Shown here: piece by piece, positions 43,268-51,585 of the stretch
Position numbering within the stretch: position 1 is the first letter of the stretch
How the letters are laid out: every line of letters begins with the position of its first letter
Origin: Acetobacterium woodii
GTDB lineage: Bacteria > Bacillota > Clostridia > Eubacteriales > Eubacteriaceae
NCBI GenBank assembly: GCA_016213825.1
Contig: JACQZP010000036.1
Span: forward strand, 1 to 64,000
Direction: 5' to 3'
DNA: 64,000 nt
The notes under the pieces: generated by a model
The model's input: the letters and a program-made list of their open reading frames with translations, nothing else
Database searches by the model: none
Told to the model about the DNA's origin: nothing
Program-made: the position numbers and the translations under genes

Positions 43268-43912
43268 ATGAAACGGGTTTTGATTAGTTGTGGTGTATTG
43301 CGAAAGGAAATTGAGGCATTCCTCAAAGATTCAGATATAGAATGCCGATGGCTAAAGGAGCAGCTGCATAATGAACCGGACAAACTTCATCTGGAAATTC
43401 AAGAAGCCATTGATGCGGAGATTGAAGCAGATCTCATCTATCTCAATTACGGATTGTGCGGAAAAGCATTGATTGGAATACAGGCTAAGGGCTGTCCGAT
43501 TGTAATGCCCAGGGTGGAAGACTGCATTGAAATTATTCTGCATGGCCGCAGCGATGTGGAGGCGTTGCGGTGTACCTCTTATTTTGTATCCCAGGGATGG
43601 CTGTGGGGCGAAGATGGCATTGGCTATGAGCACGACCGGATGAAAGAAAAATACGGTGAAAAGAAAGCCCTCCGCATTGCCAGAGTCATGTTTAAAAACT
43701 ATCAGTATCTGTTGTTTATTCGCACGGGTGTCGAAACAGATGACGATCGACTCAAGTGTGAGGCGATGGCTCAAAAGCTTGGACTGGGGATGCATGAAAC
43801 CGAAGGAAACATTCTCCTGTTGGAAGAGATGATGAGTGGTGTCAGGGATGACCGGTATATTATGCTTGAACCGGGAGAAGCACTCGTTGAAACGATGTTT
43901 CATAATTATTAG
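43268..43912 (+). CDS. DUF1638-domain protein (copy B)
   Basis: A 214-residue paralogue of the protein at 27283, about two-thirds identical by eye along its whole length. The identical block SYFVSQGWLWGEDGIGYEHD and following residues, YGLCGKALI, the CP..MPRVEDC block and all six shared cysteines are kept. The function is unknown. It differs in setting: no methyltransferase adjoins it, and it has its own sigma-54 promoter. ATG 43268 has GGAGG upstream; the frame from 43235 starts without a site. A terminator follows, so it is monocistronic. Confidence 0.82.
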   Translation: MKRVLISCGVLRKEIEAFLKDSDIECRWLKEQLHNEPDKLHLEIQEAIDAEIEADLIYLNYGLCGKALIGIQAKGCPIVMPRVEDCIEIILHGRSDVEALRCTSYFVSQGWLWGEDGIGYEHDRMKEKYGEKKALRIARVMFKNYQYLLFIRTGVETDDDRLKCEAMAQKLGLGMHETEGNILLLEEMMSGVRDDRYIMLEPGEALVETMFHNY

Positions 43913-43918
43913 ATTGGG

Positions 43919-43967
43919 CAAAAAACACACCGGGCCGGAACACAAGGCAGCTTCGGCGTGTTTTTTT
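43919..43967 (+). terminator. intrinsic terminator after DUF1638 copy B
   Basis: AACACACCG pairs with CGGCGTGTT around GGCCGGAACACAAGGCAGCTT and seven T residues follow. Confidence 0.75.
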
Positions 43968-43981
43968 AGTGCCTTGTCTGA

Positions 43982-44149
43982 TCAATTAGCTTCTATTTCG
44001 GGAACCGTGATGCCGCCAATGGCTGTCAGATTAGCCATCTGAAAGAAGGTGGCGGTAAAGTATCAGAAGATATCTGGAGCGAGAGTGCTCGAGATTCACT
44101 GCTTTATGACGAAAAAAATCTTACTCAGTATTTTTTAAAACAACGCTAA
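43982..44149 (+). pseudogene. possible C-terminal gene remnant
   Basis: A 55-codon open frame with no start codon ends at TAA 44149. It reads as natural protein (SFYFGNRDAANG, HLKEGGGKVSEDIW, then DSLLYDEKNLTQYFLKQR). It follows a terminator and its end overlaps the convergent LysE gene by 15 nt. I cannot name the parent protein. Chance cannot be excluded for a frame this short. Confidence 0.35.
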
Positions 44150-44740
44150 CTGCACCGCAAAGACAATAAAAATGGCGCCAAAACCCTGTTGAATCCGCAG
44201 AAAGATTTGGGGAGATTGCTTTAAAAACACACTAAAACTGCCAGCCAGAACCCCATAGAGGATAAAAACAATCAACGTCAGTAGCATAAAGAAAAGACCA
44301 AGCTGCAGGCCTTGGATGGTGGCGTTTTTGCCGCCGACGATGAATTGGGGGAGGTATGAAAAAAGAAACAGCGTTAGTTTGGGATTAAGCAGATTAATAA
44401 AGATGGCCTTTGAAATAATCGCAAGCGGTGTTGCTGAAGTGGTTGCTTCATGTGCTGTTGGACCGGTTTTTGACCGGATCATCCCTAGACCAAGATACAA
44501 CAGATAGCCAGCGCCAATCCATTTGATCAAGTTAAAGATAGTTGGATTTATTTCCCGGATGAATAAAAGCCCCAGAAGGGTGACGACCAGATGGGGGATG
44601 ATGCCGAGGGTGCAGCCCAGCGCCGCAAAGAAACTGTCTTTACGACTTCCGGTCAGACCGATTGAAACGGTATAAAGAACGCCGCTTCCGGGAAGTAGTA
44701 TGACAATCAGTGAAGTGAGAAAAAAAGTAGTTGTGATCAT
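44135..44740 (-). CDS. LysE-family amino-acid exporter
   Basis: A 201-residue, six-helix LysE/RhtB-type exporter. LPGSGVLYTVSIGLTGSRKDSFFAALGCTLGI near the N-terminus and the central FINLLNPKLTLFLFSYLPQFI are the family signature blocks. Such proteins export amino acids or their analogues. It is divergent from a MocR-type regulator that probably controls it. AGGGAGG precedes the ATG. Confidence 0.88.
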   Translation of the reverse strand: MITTTFFLTSLIVILLPGSGVLYTVSIGLTGSRKDSFFAALGCTLGIIPHLVVTLLGLLFIREINPTIFNLIKWIGAGYLLYLGLGMIRSKTGPTAHEATTSATPLAIISKAIFINLLNPKLTLFLFSYLPQFIVGGKNATIQGLQLGLFFMLLTLIVFILYGVLAGSFSVFLKQSPQIFLRIQQGFGAIFIVFAVQLALF

Positions 44741-44773
44741 GTTAGATCCTCCCTGGTTTTGATTTTTTTAAAT

Positions 44774-44852
44774 ACACAATTGTGTTATAATCATAGCAAA
44801 ATAAAGTGGTGTTAATAAGAGCCATTTCTGACTAAAAAATCAAAACCACTTT
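44774..44852. promoter_or_regulatory. LysE/MocR divergent control region
   Basis: Contains the palindrome ACACAATTGTGT (44774-44785) next to TATAAT (44786-44791), and AAAGTGGT (44803-44810) with its inverse ACCACTTT (44845-44852). AAAGTGG-type sites are known for PdxR-like MocR regulators, so these are plausible binding sites. Confidence 0.55.
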
Positions 44853-44862
44853 AGGGAGAGCC

Positions 44863-46296
44863 ATGCTGCATATCAGTTTAAACAGAGATCAGGAGGAATC
44901 CTTAGCGGAACAGATTTATCACGCCCTCAAGGAATCCATTTTTTCAGGGAATCTGAAAGCAGACGAAAAGCTGCCATCCACCAGGGGGCTTTCCGAGTTT
45001 CTTTCGGTGTCCCGCAATGTGGTGATGGAAGCCTATGAACAGCTTTGGGCCGAGGGCTATCTTTATGCAAAGGAGGGCTCCGGCACCTATGTTAGTGACG
45101 GGATCTGTTTTGAGCGAAAGGAAATTGCATTCCCGGACAAAGAAACGCCGATCAACGATTTGCTGTTTCCCCCAAAGCGGGTGAACTTTCGTACCGGCGT
45201 TCCGGATTTAAATACCATCCCGATTAAACGATGGGGGCAAATCTACAAGTCGGTGACCGAAACCCTGGATGGCACAAGTCTTGACTATCAGAACAGTTTC
45301 GGAATGCAGACCTTGAGAAATCAGTTGTCGATCTATTTAAGACGGGTACGGGGCGTTAGCAGTCGGCCAGAAAATATCATGATTGTCAATGGTGCGGCTC
45401 AGGCATTCAGTTTATTATCCCGGATGGTGGGGAAAGACGAGGATGTTCTGGTTGAAAATCCCATTAGCCAGGGGATTGTCTATACGCTGAGCAGCTGCGG
45501 GATCACAATGAGAACCATTCCGGTTGATGAAAACGGGATTGTGACAGCGGCACTGCCGGAAAAACCACCAAAGTTGATTTTTACAACGCCCAGCCATCAG
45601 TTTCCTACCGGTGTGGTGTTGTCCATCAAACGACGGATTGAACTGATTGAGTATGCCCGAAAACACAACTGCCTGATTGTGGAAGATGACTATGACAGTG
45701 AATTTCGATATGAAGGTAATCCGATCCAGTCACTCCAGAATCTTGATCCGGATCGGGTTATCTATGTGGGGACCTTTTCGAAGATTCTCTCACCGGCATT
45801 GCGAATGGGCTATCTGGTGCTGCCAGAATGTCTGGTGGCGGAAATGCAGAACGAAAAGTATGTGGCAGATATTCATTCGCCAGTGCTTGAGCAGCTAACC
45901 TTGGCTAAATTTATTGAAGCGGGATACCTGACCCAGCATATCCGGAAAATGAAGATGATTTATTTAAAACGGCGAAACCATCTGGAAGCCTGTCTCAAAC
46001 AAAAATTTGGGGATGCTGTTTCAGTAACCGGAACCCGATCTGGAATGCATCTAGTTGCGGCTTTTAAGTCGATTGTGTTTGATGCAGAACTTAAGAAAGC
46101 GCTAAATGAAAAACAGATTCTTGTGACGACCCTGGGAGATTATTTTCTGGATGATGGCGGAAATTCTGCGCAGGCCAAAAAAGCCAGTGACCAGGCATTA
46201 GTGATAGGCTATGGTAACAACGATTTAAGGGCGATTGAGGAAGGTGTTGCCGGCATCGCTCAGGTAGTGAACGCGTTTAAGCGGAGCAAGGTTTAG
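44863..46296 (+). CDS. MocR-family (GntR HTH plus aminotransferase-like) regulator
   Basis: A 477-residue MocR protein. The N-terminal GntR domain (about 1-75: LAEQIYHALKESIFSGNLKADEKLPSTRGLSEFLSVSRNVVMEAYEQL) joins a fold-type I aminotransferase-like domain. The PLP lysine region is YVGTFSKILSPALRMGYLV near 305, and IVEDDYDSEFRYEG near 270 carries the conserved Asp. Such regulators use PLP or PLP-amino-acid aldimines as effectors. Being divergent from lysE, it probably tunes export of an amino acid. Confidence 0.92.
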   Translation: MLHISLNRDQEESLAEQIYHALKESIFSGNLKADEKLPSTRGLSEFLSVSRNVVMEAYEQLWAEGYLYAKEGSGTYVSDGICFERKEIAFPDKETPINDLLFPPKRVNFRTGVPDLNTIPIKRWGQIYKSVTETLDGTSLDYQNSFGMQTLRNQLSIYLRRVRGVSSRPENIMIVNGAAQAFSLLSRMVGKDEDVLVENPISQGIVYTLSSCGITMRTIPVDENGIVTAALPEKPPKLIFTTPSHQFPTGVVLSIKRRIELIEYARKHNCLIVEDDYDSEFRYEGNPIQSLQNLDPDRVIYVGTFSKILSPALRMGYLVLPECLVAEMQNEKYVADIHSPVLEQLTLAKFIEAGYLTQHIRKMKMIYLKRRNHLEACLKQKFGDAVSVTGTRSGMHLVAAFKSIVFDAELKKALNEKQILVTTLGDYFLDDGGNSAQAKKASDQALVIGYGNNDLRAIEEGVAGIAQVVNAFKRSKV

Positions 46297-46437
46297 AAGC
46301 GAGGGTAAAACTGAGCACATGATAATGACCCATTCGGATAACAGCTGGCAGCATCTAGAAGTTGTCAGACAATGGCGCTTTTTATTCCAAAAATCGTAAT
46401 AGTTATAGAACTGATTTTATTCCTTATATGATCAAGT

Positions 46438-46869
46438 TCAGCGCAGCTTTGGTTTGACCCGGATTTGAATCAGATTCTTCACATCGTCTAAAACCCTTTC
46501 GGATGTGACCGGGATCATTAGCCAGCGGCCGCCGGCTGCAAAGCGGGTCTTGGCAAACAGGGCTTGAATTTCGTCACTGGCCTGGGGTAGATAAGCCTCA
46601 GTTTCGGTTATTTCTTTGTTTCCGATTACCACCAGGGCGATAAAATAATTATCCATGGGGTAGAGGACACAAAGGGACTTTCCGCTTTTTCGATACTTTA
46701 GGTTCCAGCCTTTTTGGGCGGAACAGCGACTATAATTCATGATCGGTTTGATTTGATAAACGTCTTCAATAAAGCTCTGAAGTTCAACCCAGAGCGGATT
46801 ATCGACGAATCGGATCATGTCATCCAGTGTTGGCTCATTGTTTTGTTCAAAATATTGACTCCATTCCAT
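46438..46869 (-). CDS. DUF3788 family protein
   Basis: A 143-residue soluble protein. CSAQKGWNLKYRKSGKSLCVLYPMDNYFIALVVIG in the middle and FAKTRFAAGGRWLMIPV near the end are the DUF3788 signature. The function is unknown; relatives are usually single small genes as here. GGAGG precedes the ATG. No neighbour shares its strand closely except yaaA, 131 nt away. Confidence 0.85.
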   Translation of the reverse strand: MEWSQYFEQNNEPTLDDMIRFVDNPLWVELQSFIEDVYQIKPIMNYSRCSAQKGWNLKYRKSGKSLCVLYPMDNYFIALVVIGNKEITETEAYLPQASDEIQALFAKTRFAAGGRWLMIPVTSERVLDDVKNLIQIRVKPKLR

Positions 46870-47000
46870 TGAGTAACCTCCAAATATAAATGATTTTAAT
46901 TAGAATTTATCACCTTATTATAGGGAGGTCAAGTCAATTTTACAAAGAGAACAGAGGCTATAAATAAAACATAACACTGTTTGAGTTAACACAATGCAGT

Positions 47001-47765
47001 TTAAAAATCAGTCTGCTGAGATTTGTTTTTAAGAAAAACGTAGCGGTCTGCCTGTGAATAGGTGCGGGAAAAAGTATAGCCTAGATCGTTGAAGGCTTTG
47101 ATATCCTGAGGGCGGGTAATCTGGTTTTCGGCCAGAAATCGTATCATTTCACCCCGGGCCATTTTGCACAGGGTTCCTTTTTCAATAACCTTGTGATTGA
47201 TTAACTCGCCAAAGCAACAGTTGAGAAAAAAGAAATGCTTTGGAAGGTGAGCAGAAATGGCCTTGCTGTATTCTTTTGAGGCTAAATTCAAGATGAAATC
47301 ACATTCACCGGTTAGCTGTTGGGTTAGTTTATCCCCCCAAAAAGCGTAGAGATTTTTAAAATGACCCACGCTGAGCCGGGCCTGCATTTCGAGACGGTAT
47401 TGACGAACACCATCAAATGGCCGCAAAACCCCATAGAATCCCGAAAGGATGCGTAGATGTTTATGAATAAAAGTGAACTGATCGTTATCAAAAACATCTG
47501 GGGCCATGTACTGATACTGGATTCCCTGATAAGAAAAAATGGCTGGGGTGAGACCGGACCTCAGATTCATCTGCTGGATTCGCTCAAAATTTTCCAGCGC
47601 GATGGCATCATTGCAGGACCACAGGGCTTTTAGTTCCTGATAGTTCATTTGTTTCAAACGTGTTAACAAAACCGCGGTATCTTCTAAAAAGCAAGGCAGC
47701 TTGTCAGGAGAAAGGCTGTCGGTATCGAAATTCATGTTTTTAGCAGGAGAAATAATTATTCGCAT
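47001..47765 (-). CDS. yaaA: YaaA family peroxide-stress protein
   Basis: A 254-residue protein of the YaaA/DUF328 family, which lowers free iron and protects against peroxide. Family motifs are MRIIISPAKNMN at the start, ALWSCNDAIALENFERI, FSYQGIQYQYMAPDVF, RILSGFYGVLRPFD near 88-101 and LNLASKEYSKA near 160. Length is standard. The gene is monocistronic. In an anaerobe it fits an oxygen-stress role. Confidence 0.92.
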   Translation of the reverse strand: MRIIISPAKNMNFDTDSLSPDKLPCFLEDTAVLLTRLKQMNYQELKALWSCNDAIALENFERIQQMNLRSGLTPAIFSYQGIQYQYMAPDVFDNDQFTFIHKHLRILSGFYGVLRPFDGVRQYRLEMQARLSVGHFKNLYAFWGDKLTQQLTGECDFILNLASKEYSKAISAHLPKHFFFLNCCFGELINHKVIEKGTLCKMARGEMIRFLAENQITRPQDIKAFNDLGYTFSRTYSQADRYVFLKNKSQQTDF

Positions 47766-47926
47766 CAGCTCACTCCAGTTCGTAAGGGGTTTTTAGGATA
47801 AATGATTTTTATAATGATTATAAATTATAGCATAAGCAATATCCCGGGTAAAGAATGCTTTTAGCAAGGGCGGTCAAGTAATTTATTTATTAATGGTCTA
47901 AAATAAAAGCAAGGGAGGTGAGAAAA

Positions 47927-48853
47927 ATGGAAGAGGCACAGATTCTTCAGGCCGTGCAACGGATGCAGGATTATATCGAAACTAATCTAAACCGAAAGAT
48001 CACCTTAAAAGAATTAGCCAATGCGGCGGAATACTCGCCCTGGCATGCAGCACGGCTGTTTAAAGAAGTGGTTGGAAAAGCCCCCTTTGATTATATCCGG
48101 GCTTTACGGCTTACCGAGGCGGCGCTTTTGCTCCGAGATGGTGAGATGAAAATTGTGGATGTGGCCATGGATTTTGTCTTTGATTCACACGAAGGCTTTA
48201 CCCGGGCATTTTCCCGGGAATTTGGGATGGCGCCCAGCAAATACGGTCGCCAGACCCCGCCAATCCAATTGTTTATGCCTCAGAAAGTTTTCGATACCTA
48301 CCGATCCATGCATAAAGGAGAGAAAAAAATGAGTGAAAAACAAATGAATGAACAACAAAATTCTCGAACCGTGTTTGCCCAGGTGATTGAACGACCCGCC
48401 CGGAAACTACTTTTAAAACGCGGTGTCAAAGCAACCGAGTATTTTGCCTATTGTGAAGAAGTCGGCTGCGGGATCTGGTCAGTCCTCACCAGTGTCAAAG
48501 AAGCCCTGTATGAACCCATCGGGATGTGGCTGCCCAAGCATCTCATCCGAGAAGGCACATCACAGTATGTACAGGGGGTGGAGGTTCCTCTGGATTATGC
48601 CAATGTCATTCCCGACGGTTATGAGCTGATTGAGCTGCCCCCCTGCACAATGATGGTGTTTCAGGGTGAACCCTATGACGATACCGATTTTATGGCCGAA
48701 ATTAATGCAATCTGGGAACATGTCAAACGGTTTGATCCAACCGTTTACGGCTACCAGTGGGCACCGGAAGCAGCACCGCGGTTTCAGTTAATCCCCATGG
48801 GCTACCGGGGGTACATTGAGGCCTACCCGGTTAAAACCTTAAACAAAATCTAG
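47927..48853 (+). CDS. AraC-family regulator with GyrI-like effector domain
   Basis: A 308-residue regulator. Two AraC helix-turn-helix motifs occupy 1-105 (ITLKELANAAEYSPWHAARLFKEVVGKAP; VAMDFVFDSHEGFTRAFSREFGMAPSKY). A linker leads to a GyrI-like small-molecule-binding domain (about 150-305) with ELPPCTMMVFQG. Regulators of this type sense cationic drugs or similar ligands. ATG 47927 has GGGAGG 8 nt upstream; GTG 47918 overlaps that site. No obvious target gene is adjacent. Confidence 0.9.
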   Translation: MEEAQILQAVQRMQDYIETNLNRKITLKELANAAEYSPWHAARLFKEVVGKAPFDYIRALRLTEAALLLRDGEMKIVDVAMDFVFDSHEGFTRAFSREFGMAPSKYGRQTPPIQLFMPQKVFDTYRSMHKGEKKMSEKQMNEQQNSRTVFAQVIERPARKLLLKRGVKATEYFAYCEEVGCGIWSVLTSVKEALYEPIGMWLPKHLIREGTSQYVQGVEVPLDYANVIPDGYELIELPPCTMMVFQGEPYDDTDFMAEINAIWEHVKRFDPTVYGYQWAPEAAPRFQLIPMGYRGYIEAYPVKTLNKI

Positions 48854-48877
48854 TCTGATCCAACACCAACACCAGCC

Positions 48878-48932
48878 AAGCCGGTTCAAAGCGGAAGAAT
48901 AACTCTGACGTCTTTGAACTGGCTTTTGTTTT
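48878..48932 (+). terminator. intrinsic terminator after the AraC gene
   Basis: AAGCCGGTTCAAAG pairs with CTTTGAACTGGCTT, followed by TTGTTTTAG. Confidence 0.75.
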
Positions 48933-48988
48933 AGACCATGGATTGTTATAAAACACTGGCCTTGCTAGAAATGGCAGTCACGGAATCA

Positions 48989-49405
48989 TCACATTTCCTT
49001 TTGATATTTGCTTATTAAATAAAGACCAATAAAATGGTAAATAAGAAACACGATCACCACCGCCAGGGTAACCCATAAAGGTGCGGATATCAGGATGGTA
49101 ATATAGGCGATACCCATAATCAACCACTGGGTGATGTCCCCGGCTTCAGCCTTTGCCCGATTACGAATTGAGATGTTTCGTTCATCGTTAAAATCTATTA
49201 AGGACTGTTTTTCAAGGGCGGGATTTTTGCGTTCCATATGCTTCATGATCAGATTTACAATGCTCATCCCAATGAAACCAGCACCGATTCCGATTAAGCT
49301 ACCAGCGATGGGCTTCGTAATGGTATCATTAAAAAAGAAGCTTGTGCCAATGCAGCCAACACCGATAATCAGCATGACAACATAAAATGACCGTTTTTTT
49401 AACAT
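48989..49405 (-). CDS. membrane protein partnered with an XRE regulator
   Basis: A 138-residue protein with four hydrophobic helices (about 7-25, 30-52, 90-108 and 110-132). A cytoplasmic loop (ERKNPALEKQSLIDFNDERNISIRNRAKAEAGD) is typical of small DUF2178-like membrane proteins encoded beside XRE regulators. Its function is unknown. Its start overlaps the XRE stop by 7 nt, so translation is coupled. Confidence 0.75.
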   Translation of the reverse strand: MLKKRSFYVVMLIIGVGCIGTSFFFNDTITKPIAGSLIGIGAGFIGMSIVNLIMKHMERKNPALEKQSLIDFNDERNISIRNRAKAEAGDITQWLIMGIAYITILISAPLWVTLAVVIVFLIYHFIGLYLISKYQKEM

Positions 49406-49605
49406 GGTTTTTCCTCCTCATAAATAAATATTTCTTCAATTGTCATATCAAAAAAGAGAGCGATTTTAAAAGCTAATAAAATCGATGGGTTATATCTCCC
49501 ATTTTCGAGAGAGCCAATCGTTTGCCGGGATACCTCTAAAGCGGTGGCCAGTTCTTCCTGCTTGATGCCCCGCTGCCTGCGTATTTCTTCCAATCTGTTT
49601 TTCAA
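49399..49605 (-). CDS. XRE-family helix-turn-helix regulator
   Basis: A 68-residue single-domain regulator similar to the YozG/SinR type. The HTH is IKQEELATALEVSRQTIGSLENGRYNPSILLAFKIALFF. It begins with TTG, preceded by GAGGT. A perfect 20-bp palindrome in its leader is the likely operator. Pairs of XRE regulator plus small membrane protein are frequent in Firmicutes, often answering membrane stress or stationary phase. Confidence 0.9.
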   Translation of the reverse strand: MKNRLEEIRRQRGIKQEELATALEVSRQTIGSLENGRYNPSILLAFKIALFFDMTIEEIFIYEEEKPC

Positions 49606-49628
49606 AGTATTACCTCGCTATCAAAAGA

Positions 49629-49694
49629 ATGGAAAGCGCGCTTTCCATTTATAAGGTATCATAATTGACAGAAAATGTCAAGCTAGCTTTCCAT
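49629..49694 (-). promoter_or_regulatory. XRE operator and promoter
   Basis: ATGGAAAGCGCGCTTTCCAT (49629-49648) is a perfect palindrome. A related half site (GCTTTCCAT) ends at 49694. Between them, on the minus strand, TTGACATTTTCTGTCAA includes the -35. The layout suits autoregulation. Confidence 0.7.
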
Positions 49695-49718
49695 ACAAAC
49701 TGAAATTTTTTAAATAAA

Positions 49719-49758
49719 ACAGCCCACCAATTGAATGACTTAATCAACTGGTGGGCTG
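49719..49758 (-). terminator. intrinsic terminator after the Cache lipoprotein gene
   Basis: Minus-strand ACAGCCCACCAGTTGA pairs with TCAATTGGTGGGCTGT, followed by TTTATTT. It lies 88 nt past the stop of the gene at 49847. Confidence 0.8.
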
Positions 49759-49846
49759 TGATGGTATCGGACTATTAGTGAAGTAAACTATTTTTGTTTT
49801 AGATAGAAAAATGAAAATCTTAAAAAATAATCGGGTGGTATTATTT

Positions 49847-51424
49847 TTACTTTGCTGGCTTCCACTCCGAATTCATGCTGAGTTTAAAGTCATTCCACAT
49901 GAAGGTCATGGTTTTCCAGACAACTCGTTTGGGAATAATTTCGGTCATTCCGGCACCATAGAATTCATACTGAGATTGGCCTTCCCGGTTGGGCCGGTAT
50001 TCATTCTGAATATAGTCGCTGAGGGTTCCTTCTGAGTAGAGACTGCTATCATAAGTGTTCAAGCCAACTTCGGTGAGATCACCATCGTAAAGAATCGTTC
50101 CGTCGCTGTTGGTGAGCATAAAGTTGACATTTTTGCCAATGTTTTCCAGATTGGTTAGGTAAGCGGCAAAATCATAAAGGCGTACCTGAGCCACAATATA
50201 TCCGGCAATCTGGCCATCTTTCTCGACAGGCGTGACGAACGCCAAAAGCTGTATCGCCGGAGACTGATGATCGGCAATGGTCAAGTCGGTGATAAAAGGC
50301 TGTTTATTCAAGCTGATGGCAGGAATGTTTTTATTATAAAGATCAAAGGAAATACCCTTATAATAGGTGGGATAGGCGCTGGTTATCATATTTTCATTAT
50401 TGACAAAGACCACATTTTTGGCGATCGGGCTATCCTTTGAGATGGCTGCCAACGCGTTTGCGAAGGTTTCGCTGCTTTCGCCAGATTGTTGATAGGCGGT
50501 TACCGCCGTTTTAGTGAGCGTTTCAAGATTTGTAAATTCATCATAGATAAAGTTACTGGCCGTGTCCAACCAGGACAACTCCTCGGCGTTAAACTGGCGC
50601 AGTTCACCATCGGTCGTAGCCGTTTTTTGGACACCGGGTTCGGTATTGACATAAATCCGCAGCTCAGAGTCAAAGGCCTTTACAGTGTCCCATTTTACTT
50701 CTTTTCGCACTGGCTCGTTAGTGCCAGCGGCATTATAGGAATAACTTCCTTCGCCCTGGGCATCAGGGATCATTTTATTTTTAATCAGGGTCTGAAGTTC
50801 AACAAAACTGCTATAAATTGGATCGGTCAAAATATTCTTGCCGATTTCGGTCATATTGCTGGTGTAGACATTGGTTCCGTTAGTGTCAATCACGCCAAGC
50901 TCCAGATTCTGTCCGATGGCAAGCTTGCTTAGTTCCGCACCAAAGGTATAGGGGTCAATGTAGGCAATTACCCAGCCTCCGTTTTTAATGGGAACTGAAG
51001 CGTAGAGATAGGGTGTATCATCGGTGGCCGTGTTGGCTTTAATGACCATTGCCGGGGTGTCGACAAACAGTTCCGGATGACGGTTGATGCTTTTTAAATT
51101 GAGACCGATAAAGGGGCTGTCCATCTTGGTAGCAACCTGGGTCACGTTGGAATCGGCATCACATACCAGAATATCGAAGAAATACGGTTTGCTGTTGAGT
51201 TGTTCATTCATCAGCGAATAGGCTTTTTCATCACCGACAGGGCTTCGTCCGACGGAAGTTCCGATCTTTTCCAGCATGGCTTGGATCTCGTCCATTTCTT
51301 TTTGCAGTGCGGACGTTGCATTTGAAAGGGTATCGGGATTGCCTTTGGTGGCGCCTGTTGGGGTACAGCCGGTTAATAGCAGTGTTAAGATAAGTAATAG
51401 GGGCAGCAGTTTTCTTTTCATCAC
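49847..51424 (-). CDS. secreted lipoprotein with tandem Cache sensor domains
   Basis: A 525-residue lipoprotein. The signal peptide ends in a lipobox, LLLTGC, near residue 20. A coiled-coil-like segment follows, then two Cache/PAS-like sensor repeats: about 40-275 (VIDTNGTNVYTSNMTEIGKNIL) and 295-515 (LTNSDGTILYDGDLTEVGLNTYDSS). Each ends with a similar EGSYSYNAAGT/EGQSQYEFYGAGMTE segment and a VKWDTVKAF/VVWKTMTF strand. There is no transmembrane or signalling output domain, so it may capture small ligands for a separate receptor. GTG 51424 has AAGGAG 9 nt upstream; ATG 51421 is an alternative. Confidence 0.82.
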   Translation of the reverse strand: MMKRKLLPLLLILTLLLTGCTPTGATKGNPDTLSNATSALQKEMDEIQAMLEKIGTSVGRSPVGDEKAYSLMNEQLNSKPYFFDILVCDADSNVTQVATKMDSPFIGLNLKSINRHPELFVDTPAMVIKANTATDDTPYLYASVPIKNGGWVIAYIDPYTFGAELSKLAIGQNLELGVIDTNGTNVYTSNMTEIGKNILTDPIYSSFVELQTLIKNKMIPDAQGEGSYSYNAAGTNEPVRKEVKWDTVKAFDSELRIYVNTEPGVQKTATTDGELRQFNAEELSWLDTASNFIYDEFTNLETLTKTAVTAYQQSGESSETFANALAAISKDSPIAKNVVFVNNENMITSAYPTYYKGISFDLYNKNIPAISLNKQPFITDLTIADHQSPAIQLLAFVTPVEKDGQIAGYIVAQVRLYDFAAYLTNLENIGKNVNFMLTNSDGTILYDGDLTEVGLNTYDSSLYSEGTLSDYIQNEYRPNREGQSQYEFYGAGMTEIIPKRVVWKTMTFMWNDFKLSMNSEWKPAK

Positions 51425-51585
51425 TGGGGGGCACTCCTTTGGTTATGATTTGCTTAGCAAAGAATGAATGTGCTTCACATAAGTTTATTTAATTATTGTA
51501 TCACATTCCCGATTCATTTTGAATTAAAAATCAATTTGAAATGAACTAAAAAGCAGGAAGGATGAATCCCCCAAAAGGCAAACCA

